A stretch of DNA of 64,000 nt from an uncultured beta proteobacterium (lineage in GTDB: Bacteria; Pseudomonadota; Gammaproteobacteria; Burkholderiales; Burkholderiaceae_C). The notes beneath the pieces are model-generated. The model did not search any database. It saw only the letters and a list, made by a program, of their open reading frames with translations, and was not told the DNA's origin. A program made the translations under genes and the position numbers. Positions 17,205 through 24,811 of this stretch are shown one piece after another. Location of the stretch: positions 1 through 64,000 of the forward strand of contig CAJAES010000036.1 in NCBI GenBank assembly GCA_903938815.1, given 5' to 3'. How positions within the stretch are numbered: position 1 is the first letter of the stretch; each line of letters begins with the position of its first letter.

Positions 17205-17588
17205 ATGACGACGATCACGACCTCAGCGAGTTCCGCGCCGTTCGCCGGTGTACGTCCGCAGCCTGCCAACCCCGAGGGGCGGCAGGCGGTGAAGGATCTG
17301 ACCGTGGCGCTGAAGAACGAGGATCTCGCGGCGGCGAAGACGGCCTACGCGCAGATGATCAGGAGCGCTCCCGAAGGCACGAACTGGAACACCAACGGCC
17401 CGGTCGCCGATGTGGGCCGGGCGCTGATCCAGGGGGACATCGTCGCGGCCAAGGAAATCGCCAGGGCTGCACTCCAGACGCTGAAGCCGGAACGCCCCGT
17501 GAACACCACCCCGGGTGAGCCTTCGGCCCCGAAGACGGTCTCTACCACAGGCGGAACAGCCGGCACCCTGCTGAACGTGGTGGCCTGA
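17205..17588 (+). CDS. Small uncharacterised protein (127 aa)
   Basis: Function not recognised. A 127-residue, Ala/Thr/Pro-rich protein with no signal peptide, starting MTTITTSASSAPFAG after an AAGGAG ribosome site. The central part, AVKDLTVALKNEDLAAAKTAYAQM and VADVGRALIQGDIVAAKEIARAALQTLK, is two copies of a helical pattern (LxxALxxxDxxxAKxxYxxm) seen in small uncharacterised proteobacterial proteins. The tail from about residue 95 is Pro/Thr/Gly-rich and probably disordered. It is divergent from cysD and 61 bases ahead of cysQ in the same direction. Confidence 0.6.
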   Translation: MTTITTSASSAPFAGVRPQPANPEGRQAVKDLTVALKNEDLAAAKTAYAQMIRSAPEGTNWNTNGPVADVGRALIQGDIVAAKEIARAALQTLKPERPVNTTPGEPSAPKTVSTTGGTAGTLLNVVA

Positions 17589-17649
17589 GCTCACATCGCG
17601 GCGGTTACAGTTCCCCCCGGGCCGGTTGCGGCCGCAGGAGGAACTTGAC

Positions 17650-18426
17650 GTGCAAGACTGGCAGAGCCATCGCGAAGCGTGGCTGAAGGAAATCGAGCGC
17701 ATCGTGCGTTCGGCGGGCGACCTCATCCTCGAGATCTACGCAACCGACTTCGCCGTCCGCGGCAAGGGCGACCAATCCCCGGTGACCGAGGCCGACGAGC
17801 GTGCCGAGGCCCTGATCCTGCCGGCCTTGAGAGCGCTGGCTCCCGAGATCCCCATCGTCGCCGAAGAGGCGGTCGCTGCCGGTTCGACCCCCGAGGTCGG
17901 CTCGCTGTTCTGGCTGGTGGACCCGCTCGACGGCACGAAGGAATTCATCAGCCGAAACGGCGAGTTCACGGTCAACGTGGCGCTGGTGCAGGACGGCGTG
18001 CCCGTGCTCGGCGTCGTGCTGGCGCCTGCGCTGGGCCGCCTGTTTGCCGGCGACGTGGGCCGCGGCGCCTGGCTGGAAGACGCCTCCGGACGGCGCCCCA
18101 TCCGTTGCCGTGCGGTGCCGGATGAGGGCCTGACCGTGGTTGCCAGCCGGTCGCACGGCGATGCCGCGGCACTGGACGCGTTCCTGGCCGGCCGAAAGGT
18201 GGCGGCGCTGGCCAATGCCGGCTCTTCCCTGAAGCTCTGCCTGATCGCCGCCGGCGAGGCGGACCTGTACCCGCGCCTGGGCCGGACCATGGAATGGGAC
18301 ATCGCAGCCGGCAACGCCGTGCTGCTGGCCGCCGGAGGCGCAGTGCGTGACCTCGCGGGGCAGACCCTGCGCTACGGCAAGCCGGGTTTCGACAATCCCC
18401 ACTTCGCGGCGTCGGGCGCCGCCTGA
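17650..18426 (+). CDS. cysQ: CysQ, 3'(2'),5'-bisphosphate nucleotidase
   Basis: A 258-residue Mg2+-dependent phosphatase of the inositol-monophosphatase superfamily. It hydrolyses PAP, the by-product of sulfotransferases and PAPS reductase, to AMP. The metal-binding signature FWLVDPLDGTKEFISRNGEF is clear, with upstream EE (IVAEEAV) and the second motif GRTMEWDIAAGNAVL. Start chosen at GTG 17650 because AGGAGGA lies seven bases upstream; an earlier TTG is open. Its closeness to the PAPS-forming cysD-cysNC operon and to a sulfotransferase gene fits a PAPS use-and-recycle loop. Confidence 0.93.
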   Translation: MQDWQSHREAWLKEIERIVRSAGDLILEIYATDFAVRGKGDQSPVTEADERAEALILPALRALAPEIPIVAEEAVAAGSTPEVGSLFWLVDPLDGTKEFISRNGEFTVNVALVQDGVPVLGVVLAPALGRLFAGDVGRGAWLEDASGRRPIRCRAVPDEGLTVVASRSHGDAAALDAFLAGRKVAALANAGSSLKLCLIAAGEADLYPRLGRTMEWDIAAGNAVLLAAGGAVRDLAGQTLRYGKPGFDNPHFAASGAA

Positions 18427-18587
18427 TCGCCCAGGCCCATTTCGCGAGTACCGCACGGAATTCCCCAACTCTTGGGGGCTGTCGGCATCGATCTTGCTCG
18501 GGCTTACCCTTACCATCGATCGCGCTCTCGCCGGTCGTTCACGTCCTGCGCACCGAGCGCTGACGTTTCATTGAAAAGGATCTGGTG

Positions 18588-21077
18588 ATGGCATTCCGGG
18601 GGCTGGCCGCAGCGGCTGCAATGGGCCTGGCAATAGTGCTGGCAGGCTGCGGTTCGGGCAGCGGGCGCTCCGGCACCGACCTCGCGGTCTCCGGCGTCGG
18701 CCCCATCGTGGCGGCGAATGGCGGCGATCGCCTGACATTCGTCATGACCGTCAGCAACCGCGGCGACTTCGACGCCAGCGACCTCCTGATCCGCAATGCG
18801 ACGCTGCAGTTGTCGCAGCCGGGCCTGCTCATCGTGTGCAGCGCAAGCGGCGGGGCCGTCTGCCCGGCCCAGACTGGCGCCTCGATGGAGGTCCCCTCGC
18901 TGCCTTCCGGCGGAAGCCTCGTCTTCGAGATCTCCGCCAACGCCAATGTCGGCGCCAGCGGCACGATCAGCAACACGATGGTCGTGTCCTCCGACACGGC
19001 GGACATCAACAGCGACAACAACAGCGCCACGGTGTCCGTCACGGTGGCCAGCAACGACGTCGGCGTCATGGGAACGGCGCCTCCCGGCCCGCTCGTCGAT
19101 GGGCCGGCCACGTTCACGATGGTGGTCAGCAACGCAGGCCCTGACACCGCTCAGGGCGTCTCCCTGGCCACCACGACGAGCCCCAACCTGACCCTGGTGC
19201 CGTCTGCCATCGCCTGCCTGGCCGAGGCGGGCGCGCAGGTTCCTGCCCTCCAGCCCGACAACACCCTGCTTTCGGCCGCCATTCCGGTGGGTGGCGTGCT
19301 CACCTGCACCATCCCCGTGACCGTGACCGCTGGCACCAACGGTGTCACCGCGGTCTCGATGACGGCCACCGCCATCGGCGATTCGCGGGCGAGCAACAAC
19401 ACCGCGACGGCGTCCGTGAGCGCTTCGCTCATCAACGACCTGAGTGTCGCGGGCACGGCAGCAGCACCTTCGGTGATCGGCGGCCAATCCTCGTCGTTCA
19501 CCATGGTCGTCGGCAACGCGGGGCCGTCGACGGCCTACGACGTCGCCCTGGCCAACACCCTCAGCACCGATCTGACGCTGTCGGGTGCGATCGTCTGCAC
19601 GCCCAGCGGTGGTGCGCTGGCTCCGGTCGCCACGGTCGACGGCGGCCTGGTCTCGCCTGCGATTCCCCCGGGCGGCGCGCTGAGCTGCTTCGTCCCTGTG
19701 ACCGTCGCTGCGGGCGCCAACGGCGTGGTCTTCAGCACATTCACTGCGACGGCAGTTGGCGAGCAGCGCCCCGCAGACAACACGGCTTCTGTGACGACGG
19801 TCGCGGTCACGTCGAACCTGGGCGTCTCGCACACCGGATCGGCTCAGGTGAGCGCGGGCACGCCCGCGACCTTCACCGCGCGGGTTGCCAACCCCGGCCC
19901 TGGAACCTCCAGCAATGTGCGTGTCACGTGGTCCTTCACCGCGCCGCCTGGCGTTGCATTCGACACGCCATCGTGCACCGCGCTGGGCGGAGCCACCTGC
20001 CCGGCGGTCCTGGGCCCCACCATGACCGTGCCCAGCCTCGGGGCAGGGCGGACCCTGGTCTTCACTTTCACCGCGACGCCTGAACTCGCCGCCCGCGGCG
20101 CCATCGTCAATGCGGTGGCAGTGACCTCGGACGAAGACACCGATCTGTCCAACAACTCGGCCAGTGCCACCACCTCGGTCGTGGACCCCCGCAACGGCAG
20201 CTACAAGGCGTATGCCGCCGACGGTCGGCAATACGACATGACGCTCGACTTCGACGCGGCGTCCTACACGATGAGCGGCAATGGCTCGACTGTGGTGCGG
20301 TCATTCGCGCCGGCGAGTGGCGGCTACACCGTGAGCGGCAACTCACGATTCCGCGCCGCGGCAGACATCCTCGTGGGCGGCCACGACTTCGGCGCAGGCG
20401 TTCTGCCCTACATCGCAGCACGCAGTTTCACGAGCGGGCTCACCGCGCTGGCCGGCTCCTACAACCTCGCGACGCGCATCGTGGGGGCCGACGGTGTCGC
20501 GCGGACCTTGCCCGGGACGGCCTTCATTTCCGGCAACACGCTGTCGATCTGCGAAAGCGAAACCGCCACCGTCTCGACCGTTCGCCTCTGCGCGGCAGGC
20601 GCACGCAAGGACTTTCTGAACCTCACGGTCAATGGCAATGTCGTCACCGGCACGGCAGGCAGCGGAGAGTCACTGACCTTCAGCGTCGCCAACAGCGGTG
20701 CGGCCAAGTTCCTTCTCAGCACGGGCTCGCCGGCATCCGGCGAACAGCGGCTTCGGGTCGGTGTCATCGACTCGACGGCCGGCCTGACCTTCGGCCCGCC
20801 CCAGCAAGGGGCCAGCACCACCGGCGACTGGGTCACGACAACCGTCGTCGACACCCTGCCGGTGGGTTACACGGCCGTTGGCACCAGCGGCACCGATACC
20901 GCATCGCTGGTGGCCGTGACGAACAGCGGGTCGGGTCCGTTCAGCATGCTGACCGGCACCAGCAGCACCTTCAACGGCAGCATCTTTCTGCTGCAGAGCT
21001 ATCCGCTGATGGTCGTCGTGGGGGGCGCCACCGCGTTCAGCCCTGCCAGCGGCCTGCTTCAGCTTGCACTGCCATGA
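18588..21077 (+). CDS. Large DUF11-repeat surface lipoprotein
   Basis: An 829-residue lipoprotein: signal peptide with lipobox LAGC, lipidated Cys21, followed by a Gly/Ser linker. Residues about 30-500 hold four tandem DUF11-type Ig-like beta domains of about 115 residues, each opening with a pattern like VTNRG/VSNAGP and closing with DxNxxNNxATxxV. The last 300 residues form a different beta-rich region (NGSYKAYAADGRQYDMTL onward) that I do not recognise. DUF11 proteins are cell-surface stalks or adhesins. GTG 18585 is an alternative start. It precedes the phosphatase-like and sulfotransferase genes in the same direction. Confidence 0.75.
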   Translation: MAFRGLAAAAAMGLAIVLAGCGSGSGRSGTDLAVSGVGPIVAANGGDRLTFVMTVSNRGDFDASDLLIRNATLQLSQPGLLIVCSASGGAVCPAQTGASMEVPSLPSGGSLVFEISANANVGASGTISNTMVVSSDTADINSDNNSATVSVTVASNDVGVMGTAPPGPLVDGPATFTMVVSNAGPDTAQGVSLATTTSPNLTLVPSAIACLAEAGAQVPALQPDNTLLSAAIPVGGVLTCTIPVTVTAGTNGVTAVSMTATAIGDSRASNNTATASVSASLINDLSVAGTAAAPSVIGGQSSSFTMVVGNAGPSTAYDVALANTLSTDLTLSGAIVCTPSGGALAPVATVDGGLVSPAIPPGGALSCFVPVTVAAGANGVVFSTFTATAVGEQRPADNTASVTTVAVTSNLGVSHTGSAQVSAGTPATFTARVANPGPGTSSNVRVTWSFTAPPGVAFDTPSCTALGGATCPAVLGPTMTVPSLGAGRTLVFTFTATPELAARGAIVNAVAVTSDEDTDLSNNSASATTSVVDPRNGSYKAYAADGRQYDMTLDFDAASYTMSGNGSTVVRSFAPASGGYTVSGNSRFRAAADILVGGHDFGAGVLPYIAARSFTSGLTALAGSYNLATRIVGADGVARTLPGTAFISGNTLSICESETATVSTVRLCAAGARKDFLNLTVNGNVVTGTAGSGESLTFSVANSGAAKFLLSTGSPASGEQRLRVGVIDSTAGLTFGPPQQGASTTGDWVTTTVVDTLPVGYTAVGTSGTDTASLVAVTNSGSGPFSMLTGTSSTFNGSIFLLQSYPLMVVVGGATAFSPASGLLQLALP

Positions 21078-21135
21078 GCCATCAACGCGCTGGCATCGTT
21101 CTTGCGCCGCACAGGCGTCGACTTCGGGAATCCGC

Positions 21136-21948
21136 ATGAGCTTCAACCATATCGTCTTCATCGTGATGGACAGCTGCCGCTACGACAGCTTCACGGCGGC
21201 CAAGACGCCGAACATTGATCGCCTGGGCCAAGCCGAGCGTCGCTATTCGTACGCGTCGTGGACGGCCCCTTCTCATCACGCCTTCGCGATGGGGATGCTG
21301 CCGCACTCGAGTCCGAAGGACGTGTTCGCGTCCGAGGTCTACAAGGACGAATACGCGCAGTGGCGTCACCGCACGGGCAACACGGAGATCGCCTTCAAGG
21401 AGTTCCTGCCGGATCTTTCGCTGCCCAAGGTGCTGCGCAAGATCGGATATCGCACGGTCGCCAAGGTCTCGATGCCCGTGTTGAACAAGAACACGCTCAT
21501 CAGCCGCGACTTCGACGACTACAAGCTGATGAAGCATCACAACGACTTCGCCGGAATGATCGAGGAAATGGAGTTCCCCGATGAGCCCCATTACTACTTT
21601 CTGAACCTCGGCGAGACGCACTACCCGTACATGCTCTCGGGTGCCGACCTTCCTCACATTTCAGGCTTGCACGGCGCACTGAAGTCGATGGACACCACCC
21701 CGGCCACGTCGGGCAAGCAGGGCTTCGACCCGGGACAGATGGAGATGCTGCGCCTGCAGCAGATCAAGTGCGTCGAGTACGTCGACAGCCAGATCGGCAA
21801 GCTCATGGAACTGACGCCGCCGAACACGCACTTCATCGTCACGGCCGATCACGGCGAACTGTTCGGCGAGGACGGCTACTTCGGCCACGGGCCCATCATG
21901 CACGAGAAGTGCTTCGAGGTGCCGTTCGTCGAGGGTCGTCTCGGCTGA
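21136..21948 (+). CDS. Sulfatase-like alkaline-phosphatase-superfamily protein
   Basis: A 270-residue single-domain member of the sulfatase/alkaline phosphatase superfamily. IVFIVMDSCRYDSF carries the first metal-binding Asp pair, TPNIDRLGQ is the conserved helix, and ADHGELFGEDGYFGHG holds the later metal Asp-His and His. At the nucleophile position it reads SWTAPSHHAFAMGML, so the residue is Thr rather than the Cys/Ser that sulfatases convert to formylglycine. It is therefore more likely a phosphodiester hydrolase or transferase than a sulfatase. No signal peptide, so probably cytoplasmic. It is compact compared with usual 400-500 residue relatives. Sulfotransferase gene follows after 23 bases. 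Confidence 0.72.
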   Translation: MSFNHIVFIVMDSCRYDSFTAAKTPNIDRLGQAERRYSYASWTAPSHHAFAMGMLPHSSPKDVFASEVYKDEYAQWRHRTGNTEIAFKEFLPDLSLPKVLRKIGYRTVAKVSMPVLNKNTLISRDFDDYKLMKHHNDFAGMIEEMEFPDEPHYYFLNLGETHYPYMLSGADLPHISGLHGALKSMDTTPATSGKQGFDPGQMEMLRLQQIKCVEYVDSQIGKLMELTPPNTHFIVTADHGELFGEDGYFGHGPIMHEKCFEVPFVEGRLG

Positions 21949-21971
21949 GGCTGGGCAAGCGCACTCGCAAG

Positions 21972-22886
21972 ATGGCTGCACCCCTGTTCCTGCTGGCCCC
22001 ACCGAGGTCTTACACCTCGTTGGTGAACGCCATGCTGGGCCAGCATCCGCAGGCCTTCGGCTTGCCGGAGCTGTGCCTGTTCAACGTCGAGAAGCTCATC
22101 GACCTCTGGCGCGGCTCCCAGCAGGGCGAGGTGGCCGAGAACGGCTCGATGGTCCGCCACGGGCTCATCCGTGCGCTGGCCGAGATCTACTGCGGCGAGC
22201 AGTCGTCGGCCACCAGCAACATGGCCCTGCGCTGGTGCTGCGCCCGCGAGCAGTGGACCACCGCGCAGGTGTTCCAGGAGATCGTGGCTCAGCTGGACCC
22301 GCTGGTCGCGGTCGAGAAGAGCCCGTCCTACACGATGTCGGTGCTGCGCATGCAGGCCATGTACCGCGCCTTCCCCGATGCCCGCTTCCTGCATCTCGTG
22401 CGGCACCCGGTCGCTCAGGCGAAGTCGGTCATGGCCATCAACGACGGCGCCTTCACGATCAAGGTCAACGCCTTCGAGATCGGCGAGGACTACGCGATGC
22501 TCGAGCCGCAGATCGCGTGGCACGACATCAACCTGAACATCCTCGACTTCCTCGATGAAGTGCCGGCGTCCCAGCAGCTGCGCATGCGCGGAGAGGACAT
22601 CATGGCCGATCCGCGACGCCATCTGGCCGAGATCGCCCGGTGGGCCGGCCTGCGCGACGACGAGGTCGCCGTGGACGACATGATGCATCCCGAGCGCTCG
22701 CCGTTCGCGTGTTTCGGCCCCATCAACGCGCTGTTCGGCAACGACCCCAACTTCCTGGCCGGGCCGGCGTTTCGCCCGCACAAGCCCAAGGTGCCTTCGC
22801 TGGAGGCCCCCGTGCCCTGGCGCAACGACGGCAAGGGCCTGTACCCGGAAGTCAAGGCCCTGGCCCGCGAGTTCGGATATGCATGA
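21972..22886 (+). CDS. PAPS-dependent sulfotransferase family protein
   Basis: A 304-residue cytoplasmic sulfotransferase. The 5'-phosphosulfate loop is LLAPPRSYTSLVNAML (residues 7-22, with Arg12-Ser13 and Thr15-Ser16), and the 3'-phosphate motif is FLHLVRHPVAQAKSV around Arg144. A catalytic-type EKSPSYTM segment lies between them. These place it in the Sulfotransfer_1/3 families that move sulfate from PAPS to a hydroxyl of a small molecule, lipid, sugar or tyrosine; the acceptor cannot be read from sequence. Start chosen at MAAPLFLL, although the ribosome site is weak. It sits in a run with the phosphatase-like gene before it and the export genes after it. Confidence 0.82.
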   Translation: MAAPLFLLAPPRSYTSLVNAMLGQHPQAFGLPELCLFNVEKLIDLWRGSQQGEVAENGSMVRHGLIRALAEIYCGEQSSATSNMALRWCCAREQWTTAQVFQEIVAQLDPLVAVEKSPSYTMSVLRMQAMYRAFPDARFLHLVRHPVAQAKSVMAINDGAFTIKVNAFEIGEDYAMLEPQIAWHDINLNILDFLDEVPASQQLRMRGEDIMADPRRHLAEIARWAGLRDDEVAVDDMMHPERSPFACFGPINALFGNDPNFLAGPAFRPHKPKVPSLEAPVPWRNDGKGLYPEVKALAREFGYA

Positions 22887-22916
22887 AGCCCACACAGAAG
22901 CGGCAGGAGTCTCGAC

Positions 22917-23333
22917 ATGAGTGAAGCCAGCCCGCCGGGGAACAGCCCCCGCAAGCGCATCACGCCGGTGCCGGAAAACCCGGTGACGCGTCGGCCGGAT
23001 CCATCGCTGCTGTCGCCGCATCAGCGCGCGCTGCGAGCCGCGGTGGTCGACGCCTTCAACGCGAAGAAGGCCCGCCGCTTCATGGAGCGGCACGTCAATC
23101 ACATCAGCGTCAATCGCGACATCGCCGACGGCATCAAGTTCCTGTTCGACGAGCACGGCCGGCCGCCGTCGAACGCGCCGCTGGAGGACATCGTCGACGA
23201 GCGACGCAAGGTGGAGTACCAGATCCGATGGTTCGAGGCTGCGTTGCTGGAACTGCGCAACCGCCTCGTCCGTGTGAAGGAAGTCGAGGACTACGCGCTC
23301 GAGATGCTGTCGCGCGCGGTCCCCGAAGAGTGA
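22917..23333 (+). CDS. Small unknown protein between sulfotransferase and export genes
   Basis: Function not recognised. 138 residues, no signal peptide and no membrane helix. The first 35 residues are Pro/Arg-rich and probably disordered; the rest is charged and helical, with RRFMERHVNHISVNRDIADGI and a C-terminal coiled-coil-like VEYQIRWFEAALLELRNRLV then RVKEVEDYALEML. It has two tyrosines, one in an acidic setting (VEDYALE). AGGAG eight bases before the start supports it. The stop overlaps a possible GTG start of the outer-membrane gene, so it belongs to the same transcript and could be a regulator, a chaperone or a cargo for the system. Confidence 0.6.
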   Translation: MSEASPPGNSPRKRITPVPENPVTRRPDPSLLSPHQRALRAAVVDAFNAKKARRFMERHVNHISVNRDIADGIKFLFDEHGRPPSNAPLEDIVDERRKVEYQIRWFEAALLELRNRLVRVKEVEDYALEMLSRAVPEE

Positions 23334-23344
23334 ATGACAAGATC

Positions 23345-24811
23345 ATGAGGATCAGACTTCTGGCGCTGGCAGCCGCCGCGTGTCTTTCGGCCTGCACGAT
23401 GGGCCCGGACTATCGCCGCCCCGACCTGCCGCTGCCGCCCGCCTGGCGCATGAGCATGCCCGACGCGGCCGACCTGGCCAATGCCGATTGGTGGAAGGCC
23501 TTCGGCGACCCGCAGCTCGACGCGCTGATCGAGACCGCGCTGCAGGCCAACAAGGACTTGCTGCTCGCGACGATGCGCGTGGAGCAGTACGACGCACGCC
23601 TGCAGGTGAGCAGCGCTGCCAAGTACCCTACCGTCGGGTACACCGTGGCCGGCCAGCGTGAGCGTCGCAGCCAGGAGCGCCCCAACGGTCTGAGGCCGGG
23701 CGACAGCCCCAGCCTGAACAACTACGAGATCAGCGGCAACTTCACCTGGGAACTCGACCTCTGGGGCCGTGTCCGGCGCGCCAACGAGGCTGCCCGGGCC
23801 GAACTCCTGAGCACCGAGGAAGCACGTCGAGGCGTGATGCTCTCGGTTGTTTCGGGCGTTGCCACCACCTATCTCAAGCTGGTCGAACTCGACGAACGCC
23901 TCGCCATCGCCCGCAAGGCCCTGAAAAATCGCCAGGATGCGCTCGAGCTGACCGACCAGCGCTTCAAGGGTGGGTCGGGTACGCGCATCGCCGTCGAGCA
24001 GGCGCGTGCCGCCGTCGAGACCGAGGCCGCCCGCATCCCGCCGATCGAACGCGACATCGGCGACCTCGAGAACGCCATGTCGGCGCTGCTCGGCACCAAC
24101 CCCGGCCCCGTCCAGCGCCGGCGCATCGAGTCGCTCGCGACGCCCCAGATGCCTCTGGGCGTTCCGGCCGATGTGCTGACGCGGCGCCCCGACATCATGG
24201 CGGCCGAGCAGGATCTGATCGCAGCCAACGCGCGCATCGGTGTCGCCAGGACGGCCTACTTCCCGGTGCTGTCTCTGAACGCGATCCTCGGCCTGGCCGC
24301 GGACGACGTGAAGTGGCTGTTCGCGGAGACCGCGCGCACCGGCAACTTCGGTGGCGGCCTTGCCGGCACGGTGTTCAGTGGCGGGCGCATCGAAGGCAAC
24401 ATCCGCGAGGCCGAGGCCTATCAGAAGGAAACGGTCGTGCGCTACGAGCGCGCGGTGATGGGGGCCCTGGTCGAGGTCGAATCCTCCCTGGTGGCGCGCA
24501 GCAAGACCGGCGAGCGTGAAGCCGTCGATGCCCGGCGCGTGCGCATCCAGCAGGAACTGGCCAGGCTCGTACGTCTGCGCTACGAGGGTGGCCAATCCAC
24601 GCTGACCGATGTGCTGGACGCGGAACTGAAGGTTCTGGACATGCAGGAGCAGCAGCTGCAGAGCAGGCGGGACACGCTGCTCTCGCTGGTCTCCGTCTAC
24701 AAGTCGATGGGTGGGGGATGGATGGTCGAGCGGGACAAGCGCCGTGAAGCGGCGAGCGGTGATCTGGCCGCGCAGGTCAGGTCGGAAACCGAGCTTGAGG
24801 CGAAACGATGA
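23345..24811 (+). CDS. NodT-family outer-membrane efflux lipoprotein
   Basis: A 488-residue TolC/OprM-type outer-membrane channel. Signal peptide MRIRLLALAAAACLSAC has lipobox LSAC, followed by TMGPDYRRPDLPLPPAWR, the diagnostic N-terminus of NodT-family lipoproteins. Two OEP repeats make the alpha-barrel and beta-barrel (WELDLWGRVRRANEAARAEL in the first; GVARTAYFPVLSLNAILG and FSGGRIEGNIREAEA in the second). It would provide the outer-membrane duct for the HlyD-fusion encoded next, whose start overlaps its stop by four bases. A GTG at 23330, overlapping the previous stop, is an alternative start adding five residues. Confidence 0.9.
   Translation: MRIRLLALAAAACLSACTMGPDYRRPDLPLPPAWRMSMPDAADLANADWWKAFGDPQLDALIETALQANKDLLLATMRVEQYDARLQVSSAAKYPTVGYTVAGQRERRSQERPNGLRPGDSPSLNNYEISGNFTWELDLWGRVRRANEAARAELLSTEEARRGVMLSVVSGVATTYLKLVELDERLAIARKALKNRQDALELTDQRFKGGSGTRIAVEQARAAVETEAARIPPIERDIGDLENAMSALLGTNPGPVQRRRIESLATPQMPLGVPADVLTRRPDIMAAEQDLIAANARIGVARTAYFPVLSLNAILGLAADDVKWLFAETARTGNFGGGLAGTVFSGGRIEGNIREAEAYQKETVVRYERAVMGALVEVESSLVARSKTGEREAVDARRVRIQQELARLVRLRYEGGQSTLTDVLDAELKVLDMQEQQLQSRRDTLLSLVSVYKSMGGGWMVERDKRREAASGDLAAQVRSETELEAKR

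Noticed and set aside
21136-21948. Formylglycine-dependent sulfatase
   Set aside because: No C/S-x-P-S-R motif; the position reads T-A-P-S-H.
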